From: Brachyhypopomus gauderio
Lineage: Eukaryota; Chordata; Actinopteri; Gymnotiformes; Hypopomidae
Length of the DNA stretch: 64,000 nt
Direction: 5' to 3'
Assembly: GCF_052324685.1 (NCBI RefSeq)
Contig: NC_135223.1
Location: forward strand, 5,391,321 to 5,455,320
Made by a program: the position numbers and the translations under genes. The notes beneath the pieces are model-generated. The model had not been told where the DNA came from, made no database searches, and saw only the letters and a list, made by a program, of their open reading frames with translations. Below, piece after piece: positions 21,236 through 38,743 of this stretch. How positions within the stretch are numbered: position 1 is the first letter of the stretch; the number at the start of each line of letters is the position of its first letter.

Positions 21236-24200
21236 AAGTCAGGAATTAGTATATATCTATCTAAGCAAAAATTACAATAATGTAATGCACAAATATCACA
21301 TTTTTGCAGATGTGTATGGGGCAGGGAAAAATGCACATGTAATTCTTTGAAAGATTGGCCCATATAAACTGTTTTACTGGGACATTGCAAGAATCCATCC
21401 CGACCAGGAAATTGAGTGAGGTAATTCTTCAAATGTATGTGAACACATGTAGACAAATCTATGTGGATTAAGCACTTCCCTGACGTACTCTGTAAAGTAG
21501 CTTTAAGATAGAGAGCTTAAGATATAAATGTGTAAGTGTGCACTTAACACTGCATGGGTAAGATGACCTTACTCCAACATGTGGGGTCAGTATTAGTCCT
21601 GAGATGGTCCTATAGTCCTGTCGTGCTCTCTTCAATAGTAGAAAGGGTGGAGTGGGCTTGAGCAGCTTCAGCAGAACTAACCGTTGCAAATGTGAATGGA
21701 TATGGCAGGCACACCTGCACCGTATATACTGTTAAAATGTTTTCCTACTTATAATTCAGTAAAAATGATATTTCATATATATTAAATGCTTACCTAGTGG
21801 TGTTGGTGAAGAATTATAACAGCAACAATACCAGTCGTGCAGCAATGATTGATGAGTGAGAATGAGTCGTATGCAGTCGGGATGAAGACGTTTTCCAGAA
21901 TTAAGGTGTGTATTGCACTGGTAAACGTGTAAATATCTCATATCCAAATACAGCATTCACTACCTTTGGTCACATTTACAGATAGACCCCAAGGACTAAA
22001 AATGATTGTGGGTGTTGTCCTCGAGCACCAGCACTGCATACTGATGGTAAGTTACATTTGGATTTAAAGCATGGTAAGTGCTCATTGAGTCTATTCAGTA
22101 AAGCTGACAATAGTTATGTACTTAAGTTCTGCAAGTCAAATTAAAAGGAAACGGATAAAAAGCTTTAGCAGCAGCAGTCATTGCCCTTATAAAGACTGCA
22201 GGGTTGCCAACTTCAAAATCACTTGGAGACACAATTATTATAAAATTAATAGGTGCTTGGAAGTAACAACGTAAATACAAAGTAAAATTAATACTACAGA
22301 GTAGTATTGTCATATACACTGTACACTATAAATAATCCCAAATGCATTTTTGATAAGAGTTTGTGTTATAATTACACTAAAGGGCGGTGATGTGAAAGAA
22401 AGGCTGTAAGGTGTCGTGCTGGACTCACAGCACTCTCCCTCATGCACGTCTGCAGGGTGGCACTTCACGCGGTGTTCATATTAGTTCAGCTGTAAACACC
22501 TAAACACTCAAGAGGCAGTCAGGGAGGTGCCATGACTCTCCTCCAGGAATCTGGCGTGTTTTCTGTGGTTGCTCACTGTAAATTGCATTAAATTTATGTC
22601 TGTTACGCGACAATATACGAACGCGTGAAATTATAAACCAGGGAAACCCAATCGCCAAATCACAAAAATAAACAGAACTGAAACCTGCGCCAAAAGGAAT
22701 TCGGGAAAAGCACAAAATGCAGAAGACTGCGTGAAAGGAGAGCACGAAGGAACAGAAGCTAAAACATCGCGGATAATGCAACGCGAAGGAAAAAACGAGC
22801 GAAGGAACAATACGAAGGCGAAGTAGCTGGCTCTCAAACCACAACGAAAAACCCCAAAATAACAAAACTAGACAGAGAAATAACAGAACTGGAAAACTTG
22901 AGAATGGCGCAGGAGTGAGTGTACTCGAAAACGAGAGGAGAGAATCATGAAAGGTAAGTACGAAACGTAGACATACTGTAGCAACAAGAGACTGACTGAA
23001 TGCGCCCAGGATGGGCAACAAACAACCCAGCAGTGAGACTCCAGCCGTGCTGCTGAAATGGGGAGACGGACAGCTGAAGGTCATCATTGATGATTGCGCG
23101 TTTATGAGCGAGTACTGGCTCGTCAGCCCCCTCTTGTGGCGACAGGATGGGTGACTCTAGAGCCTGCCCTGACAATGTCCTCTGAAATGTATGTTCTTCA
23201 TTATATTAAAATAATATACGTTTTATGCTAGTTAATTAGTACCACATACTTTATGTACATATGTAGAAATTAAGAATGTATTAATACTTTCTCCTAAAAC
23301 AATCTGACCAACCTGTGCCATTACTGTGGTACACATCTAAATACATTGATCTGCAATTACTATCGTTGAGATATCACTACAAATATGAGATATTAGGCTA
23401 TTAATGTCAATCTATCATTAATCTTAATGTCATAATATAGCACTTTATCAAGAATCCTTTAAATTCTACAAACTGTGAATTATATTCATTTATAATTATA
23501 CTGAGTTATACTCTGAATTAGACCCATTTGCTCCAATTTTTGTCAGAGATCTTGGAACAGGCTGTCTTTTCTCAGTTTTATTAGAATCTTGAGAGGAACA
23601 AATTTCTTTTTCAACCATCTGTGGTACATACCAGGGCATTCAACAGATGTTGGTGTCTTGTCAATAACAAAACCTGCCCACAAAGCCAGATTGGTCTACT
23701 GTTTTTGATACTGTGATCTACTCCATGCGAATTTAATAATTTCTTGTGATTCTTGGTTCTCGTCCTATCTTCAGGGTTTATCTGGCCATGTAGCCTGGGA
23801 TGGCTCACCTTCAACCTCACACAACCTCACCTTCAAGTGTCATTGCTGGAGCTCCTCATGAGTTTGATATTTTCTCTTTAAACATCAGCATCAGTAAGCT
23901 CTAGTCATCTTCAGACTTGACTACTGTAACACTCAGCCTTTCACTGCTTTGCATCCTGGCTTTCACCTCTGGGCCCTTGACATGTCCCTGTTTAAGCATG
24001 CTCGTATGTCTAGGTCATGTGACCTCAGTTTCCACACCACTTAGTGATGGAACAAACCTCTCCATAAACTCTACTCAGCTCAAGTCCTATAAAATCACCT
24101 TTTAGGCAGGTTAATATGCTAACTCTTTACTGCACTTATTTGCATGTCATTCTCATCTTTGAACTTTAGAAAGGCTCTATTTATCAGTAGAGCACTGCAT

Positions 24201-24420
24201 CAAATCTTTGGACTAAAAATGTAAAGCATGATAGTAATTTCTAAGTTCTAGATGGGCACCTTTCAGTCAGACCTGCTTTTCTTTTGTTCCAGATATGCTG
24301 TGACAACTGAGAGATGGTACCACCATGAGACCAAGTCTCCAGTTGATAAAGATCATATGTGTCCAGCTTGCAAATGAAATGTATTAGTTTGCTGATTTTT
24401 ATTCTGAGATTTATTGATTA
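21236..24420. other. no gene recognised; possible degraded LTR inside
   Basis: I see no supported gene. On the minus strand the interval 23174 to about 22430 begins TGTCAGGGCAGGCTCTAGAG, the form of a Ty3-type LTR start. The other boundary and a target duplication were not found. The 195-codon minus-strand frame at 22500-23087 lies in it and looks non-coding (phenylalanine/serine-rich, no domain). Confidence 0.4.
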
Positions 24421-24502
24421 CTAGCGGGCTGTGGTGCACACGTGCACAAAGCGGTGGGCAGCCCTAGTCTGGCACCCGGGGAGCAGTTTGGGGTTAGGTG
24501 CC
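24421..24502 (-). mobile_element. SINE fragment, same family as 6350-6612
   Basis: GGGCTGTGGTGCACACGTGC...GCCC...GGCACCCGGGGAGCAG...GGGTTAGGTGCC matches the central part of the SINE at about 6436-6512. The head and tail are missing. Confidence 0.75.
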
Positions 24503-24901
24503 CCAAACTGTAAATTGTAGTTTTTTTAAGACTTTCATGGGTCTGAATTCACACACAGTCAGGTGTAAAAACTAGCACACCCAAAGAGGCTTATCTTAAG
24601 CATGATCTGTCCATTGCAGTCATGCTAACTGGCACTTTTGAGTATGGTATTAAGGTATGTAATTTATCTAATAAATATTTCTCTGCATTATAAAAGTTCA
24701 TGTTGCAGAATGTTGAGAAATATGTCATTCCACTGCTCCAACAGAGATACACTGCGATACAGTTTGAAACATCTGAAAAGGGAGAACCAATCATAAGGCC
24801 TGTTTACATTTTACATTTACAGCTGAATCAAAATACCCTATTTGCCATGTAACCTCCATATTTTGGTGAATGAATGAATGAATGAATTAAATGCTCTATA
24901 C

Positions 24902-24953
24902 CAGGGGTTGGCAACCTATGGCGTGCCACTTTCTCGAAGGTTGCCAATCCCTG
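24902..24953. mobile_element. 52-bp hAT-type internal-deletion remnant with perfect TSD
   Basis: It starts CAGGGGTTGGCAACC and ends GGTTGCCAATCCCTG, and it is flanked by a perfect 8-bp duplication CTCTATAC (24894-24901, 24954-24961). Only about 22 bp lie between the two 15-bp inverted ends. Confidence 0.85.
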
Positions 24954-24961
24954 CTCTATAC

Positions 24962-26444
24962 TGACATACAAAGGCTCAGTGTCCTGATCACGGTGACCTA
25001 TACTAATTTTAACCTGTCCAGCAAATTTTATTGTACCATTTTTTGCATGAATTTTGGAAAAGTAAGTTACAGGTAACACATGTATGGTCCTTTAAAAAAT
25101 AAAGAAATCAGGTTTAAACATTGTATCATAAGCAATGTGCAGTGATCTCAGCAGCCAGCCTACATAACCATTTGTAATTATTGTTAACTATGATAGCCTC
25201 ACAGCTCACGGTCAGACCAAAGGAGCCAAAACCTGAATCCCAAAAATATATTGGCTGTTGGCATTCTACTTTTGACATTACTGATTCTTCAGACTTATTA
25301 TAACTACAAGGACTGATGAGGGCAGCTGTCTATCAACAGTGTGTGAAGATAGGAGTTATTCAACAACTCCCACTGTACTCCAGAGCATACTGGAGTAGCA
25401 CTGATCCTTTCCGCAAAAATATACACAAATCGCACACATTTCACAAGTATAGAAAAATACATGTTTAGTACTAAGTTTAGTACTAAATGTTTAGTACTAA
25501 AACAATACAAGTCATCACGTCACTGTCACTGAAAGTTATTTGACATGACACATTTGTCATTCACACAGATTTGTCAAGTTAGTATGTGCTCAAACAAAAC
25601 TTCTCATCACATATGTAACCTACAGACATTTCATGGGATTTATGCAACAGGATTATTAACGGTATGTTTAGTGAACCTGAGGCGGGGCCCTGTTACAACA
25701 CACAGCACTTTTGTTCATTCACAAGAAAAGACAAAGGTGCACACACGTTACATTTCACGGCACCGTGTGAGTGACCCAAATGCTCTGCTAGGCTGCATGT
25801 TCCCAGTCATGAAGCTCCACCCACTCTGTTAGACCCCAGGGCCTGGGAGAGGTCGTCCTTATGCAAACCCTGCGCCAGAGGAATTTACACAAGATGGCTG
25901 GAAGCAGGTCTCAACCTGGCACAGTGACGCATGGAACAACACTCCCAAGGACAGAGTGCTTGCCTACAATGAACTTTCCCCTCTCTTATTCAAATGGATT
26001 TGTTCATAGTAATGGGGTTAGAGGATGGGGTGGTGTAGGTAACGGCAGTGGTTAAGATGAAATGTGTAGAAGACGCAGAACATCTCTAGGTTTGCTGATG
26101 GCCAAATGTTTACCTGAGCTTTGCACGTATGAGATTTTTCTTTTCGAGATGATTCACAGAACTTAGTTTTCTGCTTGTGAGGGGTTAATCGCTTACTTAA
26201 GACAACCGATGAAAACCCACATTACTGAACAACTATACTGCCCTTTGAACAGTCAAAGGAAGTCAGTCCAAGGGAGCCGTATATGTGCAGAGCTTCATAT
26301 AAAGACCCTCAGCACACTTATAGGCAGCTAAACTTTGGCTCTGTCTACAGCTCCCTACCACACACACATGCACACACACTCTAAAGATTAAGTGCCTTCA
26401 TCTAAACAGCGCATCTTCTGTGTAGCATGCTCAAAAGCGAGCCC
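24962..26444. other. ccn3 downstream flank and probable 3' UTR; no other gene
   Basis: This is the region past the ccn3 stop (minus strand). I could not fix a poly(A) signal with confidence. The only named feature here is the dispersed repeat at 25579-25710. Confidence 0.5.
25579..25710 (+). repeat. dispersed repeat copy B (paired with 16289-16411)
   Basis: It shares CATCACATATGTAACCTACAGACATTTCAT and GTTTAGTGAACCTGAGG, followed by CCCTGTTACAACACA, with the copy at 16289-16411 in the same orientation. Confidence 0.7.
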
Positions 26445-29892
<3,448 letters not shown>

Positions 29893-29983
29893 ATTCACGT
29901 GATGTCTGTATTCGCACTAGTTATTCTGCTGGTATATGGATGCTGCTCTTGCGAAGATGTGGCCAATTCTGCTCCGCGAGGGA

Positions 29984-29991
29984 ATTTATAG
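29984..29991 (-). promoter_or_regulatory. TATA box of ccn3
   Basis: The minus strand reads CTATAAATT about 92-99 bp upstream of the ATG at 29892. A CCAAT (30066-30070, minus strand) lies about 75 bp further upstream. The flanking sequence is GC-rich. This is a prediction from sequence and spacing. Confidence 0.6.
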
Positions 29992-30119
29992 AGGTGAGCG
30001 CTCGCGACGACGGTGCCGGAGGAGCTCGCGGGGAGAACGGGACCTTTGATGATCCTGAGTGACCCATTGGGTGTCCTGCGTGCCAAATCACGTTTTACTG
30101 CCGTGCACACAGAGCCTTG

Positions 30120-31654
30120 AGGAATTCAGAGAATCCCGCAGGCTGATGGCGCGCAGGGCAGAACAATATACCGCTATATACGGTATACCGTGCGTGCGTG
30201 CGCGATGTTAATATAACGCAGGTGTTGTTTTTGCTTACTATTCTTATTGAAACGGAATGATATTGTGACATTCGGGATTTTGCACCACATGTGTCTCTTT
30301 TGCTGTTTTTTATTGGCGGACTCGTGTACTGGAAAGCTAGTCGAACTGAAGTTCAAGACGAGCGCAATAATTAGAAATACAGTTCAACAAGTTTGATAAA
30401 GGTGCAGGAAATCATCTTACAGACCAGGCGTGACCTATTTTGATTTTTTTCGTCTGATCGGAAAATATTAGCGTTTTTATTTTACTCCTGACGGTATATC
30501 ATAAACATCGATTACGTAAATATTAGGATAATCACTTTATAATGGCCTTAAATTTATAAATTTATTTATAATGGCCTTCTCAGTGCAAATACATCTGAAG
30601 TTCTCGTGGTCGATCGTTGCTCTCACGTATTAATCTCGTAATCACCTGTGGGTTTGAGAGAGAAGTTACAGCGCCATCTAGTGTGAGTCCAGTGGCTGAC
30701 AGAGTGGATCCGTAGATCGCTGCAACTGCTTAGTGTAATATCCTCCAAGTATCTGTAATATCATCCAAGTTGGTCGGCACTCCTCTAAGCATGTATAATG
30801 GACATTTTTTAAAAGTAATTTATTTTTCCATTTTGAAAATATTCACAATGCAAAGTTTGCCATCTGATGTCCCATTATGGACTTCTATAAATGAGGTTTG
30901 TGAAATATTTTTGCAATGTGAAAATGTTATCCTGTTCATGTCATCCTGTTCATACAATATAACATGTAAATGTTATATTAGCTGTATTCTGGTGGTTTAC
31001 ATTCAGGGGCTTGAATTAAGTTGATTATCTATATATTAACAACAATATTAATCGTCAGCATCAGAATGGCAATAGAAACAATGAACTTATAGAGAAGAAC
31101 GTGTTTTTAAACAAAACAGTTGTCTCCTCTCTATGAATATCAAATAGTCCGATTCGGTTCCATCTGATGGCATCTTTAAACAAGCCAATCACTGATGCTG
31201 CAGTGTTCCTGGAGAGCTTGACTCCCCCCCTGCAGTGGTTCTGTCCTGGTTTACACCCCCTACTCTCACTGCAGTGGTTTGGTCCTGGTTTCTGTAACTT
31301 CTCCAGTGCTGAGTTTATGCATCAGGTAATTGGTTACACCTCATTCTGATTATGGTATGCAGGGGGAAATCCTGTTTGCTTCCAGTCTGAGCATCTGTTA
31401 GTGAAACTGAACATTCCAAACTGAACATTAATTTGGTGTGCACATGTGTATGATCTGGACGTGTTGTCTGCAGGCTCATGAAGGGCTTCAGATAGCCTCG
31501 GTGCTTTAAATGACCTGCGTGTTGATGAACTCTGGTGATTCACAGCTAGTCACACAGTCCTGCGCTGGAAGCTAAAGAATGTGCAGTGTTGCGTTTGCGT
31601 GTTTGCTGAGCAGGGGCCCAATGTGTTTGAATCTTAAATGGAAAGAAAATGACT

Positions 31655-31687
<33 letters not shown>

Positions 31688-34600
31688 ATATGCACACAAC
31701 CTGTATTACACATACCTCAGCACCATATTCTTATGTAATTAATAGGGTCATAACAATATCTTGGTGCTCTTCTAATATGGTGACTCTTAGCCAGGGCCAG
31801 TAACCATCATGACCTTTCACCCAGTTTTACCTACTCCTGTAGACACTGTTCTATTGAATGTCTGAAAGTCAAAAATTTGCTTTGACCATAATAAAAAGTA
31901 TTTGCATTATGCAAAAGCCAGGAATCCCCCATGAGTGACACAAATGAGATTCATGTGTTGATGTTAAATAACGTATTCTTATTCTTATTCACTTTTGACA
32001 AATGTAGAAACACAACAACCCCCCCCCCCCCCCCCCCCCAAACTCCCATCTCAAATCAATAGTTCAGGATTCCCTGAAGGTCAAACACCCCCACTGTACT
32101 ACAGCAAGCTAGACCACTGGACACAGAAGCCAATGGTAAGTTTGGGAAAGTAAAGTCTTGTGGTTGGGGGAGGGGCTTGCTCTTGTCTACTGTCTAAGGC
32201 CCCAGATCTCCAAATCCACACCTGGCTATAGTTGAAAGGATCTGTTTGGCAAAAACGTGGCCCCTTCATGAAACCGACTCAAGTAGAAAAGACATTGTCA
32301 AGCTTTCTGCTTTCTTTTGGCAGTGAGGCTGATTCCTGTCAGCCAGGCACCGTGAAGTCTTAATGCCGAACTGATCACTCTCCTGCACTAAAACAGGTGA
32401 GTTGCTGAGAAACCTCAACACAGATGCTGAGGTTTGTGTGGTTTCTGACACTGTCATATAGGCCTAAAGAAGTTTGTCACATATGTCACAGTTTCAGCAC
32501 AGGATTCATTTTTGTTGTCCTGCACTCTCATGGACCATCTTAACCTTTGACCTCAACTTCTCCTACCTCTGACCTTCCTGTCATAAACTTGGATTCAGTT
32601 CTGTCTTCCGGTGTCACAGTTCTCCTACCACAGACCTGTTAAGTGACAGTCTCGTTTGTTGCTACCCTGAAGCATCTCTCTCGGCACACAGACAGAACGG
32701 GCCAGGAAACGTAAAGGTCTGCATGCAGCCAAGCGTACACAATATAACTGCAAAGGAAGTCTACCTACGCACATTTATGCAGCCTGTGAAATTTTTCTGG
32801 TGCGGGACGTTCACCTCTCCAATCAGAGTGAGAGGTCTGGTATACTGAGAGGCATCTCAATCTGTCTGGCCTTGGCTTCCGTTCACACAGAAAATGTGCC
32901 ATGCTTAATCAAACTGTCAATTCCCCTGGAATGCACCATTACTTCACTATGAGCCTTTATGCACTTGAAAAATCATCTGTCTGGCACAGGAGAATGAGTC
33001 AATAATCCTGCTTTCACATTTGAGTAAGCAGCCTTGCTTGACAGGGACTTTACACAGACAGGCAGCAACGATACGGTGGTAGTTGTAGATAGTGGCTGTT
33101 TTTTCCGATAAATTCTATTTTTACATCATAATTGAAACCATGGCAATAAGATTCATGGAGACAGCAGTTCAGCTAATCTAATTATACAAAATTATTGAAA
33201 ATAATAAAATTAGCACAGAATGTTACAGTGACCCACGATAACACATTATTTTCAATCAGACATTCATAAACGACTGAAGATTAGTCATCACAGCATATCA
33301 CAACAAAGGTGTTTGTTTAACAGCACCTATTTCAGGATCTTCAAGTGCTTCTACACGTGTAGGTCTGAGCTTAATGGACTTCTTGGTATCTGAACATGAC
33401 AAAATAGAAACCAATTCATTGCCCATTAAAGATTACACACTGGCTAGCCTCCAATATCCCACTAGGACCATGGAAAAACTACATGTCCAAATTAAGAAGA
33501 TGCAAACAGCAGCTAGCGGTCCGTCTTTATTCGGTCAGCCTTTATACAGTCAGTCTTTATACGAACAGTCTTTATACTCAGTGGTGCAGGTCTTTTGTCT
33601 GTTGTATGTCCTCCTGCTTGTCCTCTGTTGTATGTCCTGCCTGCATGTCCTTTTACAGGTGGATTACTGATGTTACATTCTAAGAGATCTGAGCCCTGTC
33701 TCTGTCCTATAGGCTAAGCCACAGTAACACAGAGTGCCTGTCACCACATGTGGAGTGAACAACAGTCTGGTCCATATTTTGTGCTAATATGATTTCCAGT
33801 CTGAATCATATCATACCTGTTTCCTACCTGTCCTGGAAATGATTCTGAGTCATTTTTTAAACAGTCCTCAGAATATAAACAATAACTTCTCTTAAGCAGA
33901 TTTTCTTCCATTTAATTGATAAAACTCATAATAAACTTAAAAACATTGACCTTTTTTTCTCTACATGCAGGTGAAATCAGTTCAGAGTACATGTTGGGTT
34001 AATTGCTTTCGCAGGCATTAAACGCGTTGTGATTTTGATCGGTTTCATCTGAACCCGTTCCCAGGAGCTCTGCTCTGCTTCAGTGGGAGAGCGTCCTGAG
34101 GCCAGACTTCTTCAGACGGTCGACCTCCCGCTAACAGCAGTAACCTGGATCCTTCTCGGGGTCTTTGTGGCTGTGCCAAAAGTTTTAGAATATTATGGGC
34201 TGCATTAGTTAGCTCCTGTGACATTGTGTACTTGGTTTCTACTATTGTCAAGTCAGGATGTTTAGCTTCGGCTGAACGGATGTTACATTTGTTTTCGTTT
34301 ATTGTGGACTGTGGTGCATCACTCTTTTAAAGACCATATTATTGGCTGTGTTTGGTATTTGTGTTCTGTATTGGAACTCAAAGTGTGAGGTCAAGCCAGG
34401 AGAGATAATGGCATTGCGTTTGAGTTAGAAAGTCCCATTTCACCAGCTCGTTTGAGTTACCATTTTGCTCTGATCTAGATCCAGCTTGTCCTTCCTTAAA
34501 TCTCAGCAGGCAGCCATTACAGGAAAACAGCCAAACTGATCTAAGATCAGCAGGGAATGCTCACCTCACACCGTGTAACCCTCCAGCTCCATTCACAAAG

Positions 34601-35730
34601 AAAAGAACAGACTGATACCCATGCTCCCAGTAATGGGCCTTAATTGCATACGTGGTTTTTGGTTTTTCTCTCTTAAATAAGTCTTATGTGCGCTGAGCCC
34701 TAAACATAGCAGACCATCACCATCTGGCTTGCTAAAAATACCGTTCCTTTATTTCCAGTGGCCAGTTCCTGCTGCTGGGAGCTCAGCGTGGTACTGATGT
34801 TTATGGAACCTGGAATGTTCTCCTGTACGTGCGATTTGCTTTGACTTCATGTGGTGTATTTCACTGTCCGCATCGCTCGCTTGACACGGAAAAACAAAAC
34901 CCGCTCAGTTTATGAGCATAATCCATTTTAATTTGTGGTGCCACTTGGCTTCGCTTGGAAGACGACGAGAGGCTTGGGGAGGCTGGTCCCTCAGCAACCT
35001 GCTCTCATTTGGGAATTTTAGATCATCTCAGCAGTACCCAGGCTGAATCTGGTACTTTCCTCATATCTGGTTTCTGCCATAACCACTGCTTTGTTTGACT
35101 AAAGCACATTATTATGTCTTGTGCCTAATGTCCTACACAGGATAAAGTTGTAGTCTGTGTTGTCTGGTACCATCAGTTAAAAAATTCAGTGCTGTGCAGT
35201 TAATGTTTTTACTGGCTATAGTAAAGACAGGAAAGACAAGCATCTTTTGCCAATATTGGCCTATTGGTGAGGCCAAAATTTCAGAGTATCTGACTCCAGT
35301 AGCTTATCGAAACAATTACGCGAAACGAGAGCGAAACGAGAGCGAAACGAGACGCTCCCGTCTCTCTGCACCCTGTGCCGAGACTGCTGTACGGAGCGCG
35401 GGACATTTGTACGGGTGGCTTCTGTTTCCCTGGTTCACATTCCTCCTTCTGTTGTCTGAGAGGGCAGGAGGCGGCCCGGAGGGACATTCCAGCGCTCGCA
35501 CCAGGTTTATCTCCAAGCAGGCCTGGCTCCAGGGACCAGAACCCCGCGTCCCATCGCACCTGAACAGCTAACGTACTGTCTCCACCACAATGGTGCCACT
35601 CGGAGGTTCGAACACTTCTACCCTACTTTATATTCTTGAGCACACAGCTCACCGTTACACAGCCTGGTTGAAGAGGCTTTTGTACAGTTTTGTACTGTCC
35701 CTTGTTGACAGATGTTGATTATGTATGATG
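30120..35730. other. ccn3-mal2 intergenic region; no gene recognised
   Basis: No coding feature could be supported. It holds a (CA)n run at 31652-31683, a C-run at 32015-32039 and small tandem motifs (CTTTATAC at 33525-33580; GAAACGAGAGC three times at 35325-35356). Regulatory elements of ccn3 could lie here but cannot be seen without comparison to other fish. Confidence 0.5.
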
Positions 35731-35734
35731 AAAG

Positions 35735-36060
35735 ATTACTAGCCAATGATGTTCGTGTTAGTTTTAAATCAGGCTTGATATTAAACACCTGAATGTCATC
35801 AGCACTGACTCTTTTGGAAGCATTAAGATCTGATGCTTCCTGAAATACAATGAGACCTTTGTTGTCGTCTTGGTCCTCCCGAGGTTTCTTCCTAATCCCC
35901 ACCATCATAGGGAGTTTTTCCTCACCACTGTCGCCTTTGGCTTGCTCATTAGGGATCTGGAACCATATGATTGTAAAGCTGCTTTGTGACAACATGTGTT
36001 GTAAATGTGTTGTATATGCACTATATAAATAAATATAAATAAATTTGACTTTGACTTTGT
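35735..36060 (+). mobile_element. LINE-type 3' end of a common teleost repeat
   Basis: CTTCCTGAAATACAATGAGACC, TCGTCTTGGTCCTCCCGAGG, GGGAGTTTTTCCTC.CCACTGTCGCC, AAGCTGCTTTGTGACAACA and CACTATATAAATAAATA are the blocks of a 3' UTR found in many fish genomes. The copy ends in TTTGACTTTGACTTTG. The class (L2-like) is from memory. Confidence 0.6.
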
Positions 36061-37975
36061 TGGAGTATTTTTTCTCTGCGTTCTACACCATAGTAGAACG
36101 TGATATATTGGTGTAGGTTACATTCACACTTTGGTTCAGCAGAAGTTTGACTGTAGATCATATCAAATTTGGCCATTAATTAAATATGTTTCTTTATTTG
36201 CTTGTTTATTTGTAGAGCCGTTATACAGTAATGGGATTATGATTGTCACAGATGTCGGCCATTTTGTGGTATAAACCCAGCAATCGCTTCCACATCCTCC
36301 CCAAACTGTGGTCTAGTGAATTATAAAAATCAGATTATAAAGAGGACTACTGAACATGTTGCTCAACTTGGACAGTGGAATCGTGAAAATCAAAGAGGCC
36401 AAGCACCCTGGTGTAATTTACACAGCGATGGTGATGATTTTGTGCAGAGAGCTGGACATTCCAGGTTCAGTTATTCAAGCTTGCTGGATTTTCTAATTAG
36501 CGCAGGCCAGGCAAAATTAGTGCAACCAACACAATCCAAGAAGCCTGAGCAAAATCTTGGTGAGGACTTTTACTTTTTGAACCCGGAAAGTCCACTTCTG
36601 GATCCCTCAGGTCTGTGCAGCCTTACCGTGATCCTCTGTGGGAGCACACCACACAGGAACGCTGCACCTGAACGGTGGGGGCGTTCGAGTCGTTCCCGCT
36701 GCTGCGGCCCAAGCTGGAATGTCCGTCTGTCCGAGGAGAAGTCTCGAAGCGTTCCTTCACACCGTGGAAGCGCCGTCCCGAGGGTCCTGATTTACAGCCA
36801 TCACTGCGCTCTTTGCTCAGCGCCATGGCCAACACAAAAGGGGAGAGGTGGCTGCTAGATTTATTGGCCCTATTCTGAGAATGTTCTGCTGCTGCAATTT
36901 ACATAAATCAGCCCAGCCCAGAAAAGCCTCTGGTGTTCTTGGCCTTTCTGCATGATTTGCAAAGACATCCAAAACACTGGCCAGTATTTGTTTTGCTGAA
37001 GGCTCCCTGCTGGAATAGAGACCTCTGGGCCAAAACCAACCATCTTGGAATCGTATAAAAGACATGGAAATGCAGCACAAGACGTCGATCAGACCGCTTT
37101 TAGCCACGGAGATCACGCGGGGCGGCGACGGGTCGTGTTTGCGCGTCCGACGGCTTCGTGTTTGGAGGGGCGGAGTCAGCGGCCTGCTCCGTGTCCTCAA
37201 CGTTGGCCATGTTCCAGCTGTTCCCGCCACTCCACACTGTTTTTTCCTCCGTTGGAACTGGAATGTTTGCGATTCCATCTTCGAACATCGATATCGCGAA
37301 TGTTATGTTAGACAGGAAGAATGTTCTTGTTTTGGTCACTCTCATTCTCATATAAGGACATTGTCTTCTAACTGAGGCTTTGATAGTAACTTGGTTGTCC
37401 AGAGTGGATTCAGAATTTGACAAATGTGTTCCAGGGATGAATCAATTTAGAAAATATTCTTGAAACACCTCCTCATGGAATAAAATTATTATATTTCAAT
37501 GCCATTAAAGTATAATGAATGCCTTGTCTTAAACTCCTTTATGTTGTTTTCCCATTATATAAAAGTTAAGTCTGTATTTTTGAATAAAATGTGTTTTTAA
37601 AACTTAAGACAATGTTAGTTTCAAACAGATCACAATAAAATCAGTGTGGTTAATAGTCTAAGATGGCAAACATTTCAAGTCCCAAGAGAACAATGCCTGT
37701 TCAGTCTGACGAGTGGAGTCCTCTGGTGGCTATGCTCTGCAACTGTATTACAGACACGTTACTTTCTCAGCTCATGCTCAGGAGTAGATACATGTCATTT
37801 CTGACTCATGTAATTAATGACACTAGTAGACACCAAAGTCCAATATGACACACCTACTGACTCATTTAATTTACATTAATTATTGTGACCTGTTATATAT
37901 AGAATACATTAAAAGACAGTAAAGACACAAACCTCCAGTTCATGTGATTATCCAGCTTAACCACTTGACAGGCTG
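36061..37975. other. intergenic; no gene recognised
   Basis: Several overlapping open frames at 36620-36860 and 37045-37375 lie in GC-rich DNA. None shows a known domain or splice context, and frames are open on both strands, so I do not call a gene. Confidence 0.5.
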
Positions 37976-37979
37976 CAGC

Positions 37980-38743
37980 CCACCCCTGTACCCCGCCTAC
38001 CCTAGCAACCGCCCACACCTGTACCCCACCCACATCTACACCCCGCCCACACCTGTACCGCACCCACATCTACACCCCGCCCACACCTACACCCTGCCAA
38101 CACATGCACTCTACCCACGCCTGTACCCAACCAACACATACACCCCGCCAACACCTGTACCCCACCCACACCTACACACTGTCCACACCTGTACCCCACC
38201 CACACCTACACCCTGTCCACACCTGTACCCCACCCACACCTGTACCCCACCCACACCTACACCCTGCCCACACCTGTACCCCACCCACACCTACACCCTG
38301 TCCACACCTGTACCCCACCCACACCTACACCCTGTCCACACCTGTACCCCACCCATACCTACACCTTGCCCACACCTGTACCCCGCCCACACCTGTACCC
38401 CACCCACACCTACACCCTGCCCACACCTGTACCCCACCCACACCTACACCCTGTCCACACCTGTACCCCACCCACACCTGTACCCCGCCCACACCTGTAC
38501 CCCACCCACCTACACCCTGCCCACACCTGTACCCCACCCATACCTACACCCTGCCCACACCTGTACCCCACCCACACCTACACCCTGTCCACACCTGTAC
38601 CCCACCCACACCTACACCCTGCCCACACCTGTACCCCGCCCACACCTACACCCTGCCCACACCTGTACCCCGCCCACACCTGTACCCCACCCACCTACAC
38701 CTTGCCCACACCTGTACCCCACCCACACCTACACCCTGCCCTA
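37980..38743 (+). repeat. 36-bp minisatellite (CACACCTGTACCCCACC...)
   Basis: About 21 imperfect copies of a unit made of CACACCTGTACCCCACC and CACACCTACACCCTGCC halves. The repeat period is a multiple of three with few stops, so it gives long artificial frames rich in Thr, Pro and His. It lies about 0.9 kb past the mal2 stop codon. Confidence 0.95.

Noticed and set aside
22500-23087. 195-codon minus-strand frame
   Set aside because: It is Phe/Ser/Leu-rich with no domain and lies in a possible degraded LTR. I see no gene context.
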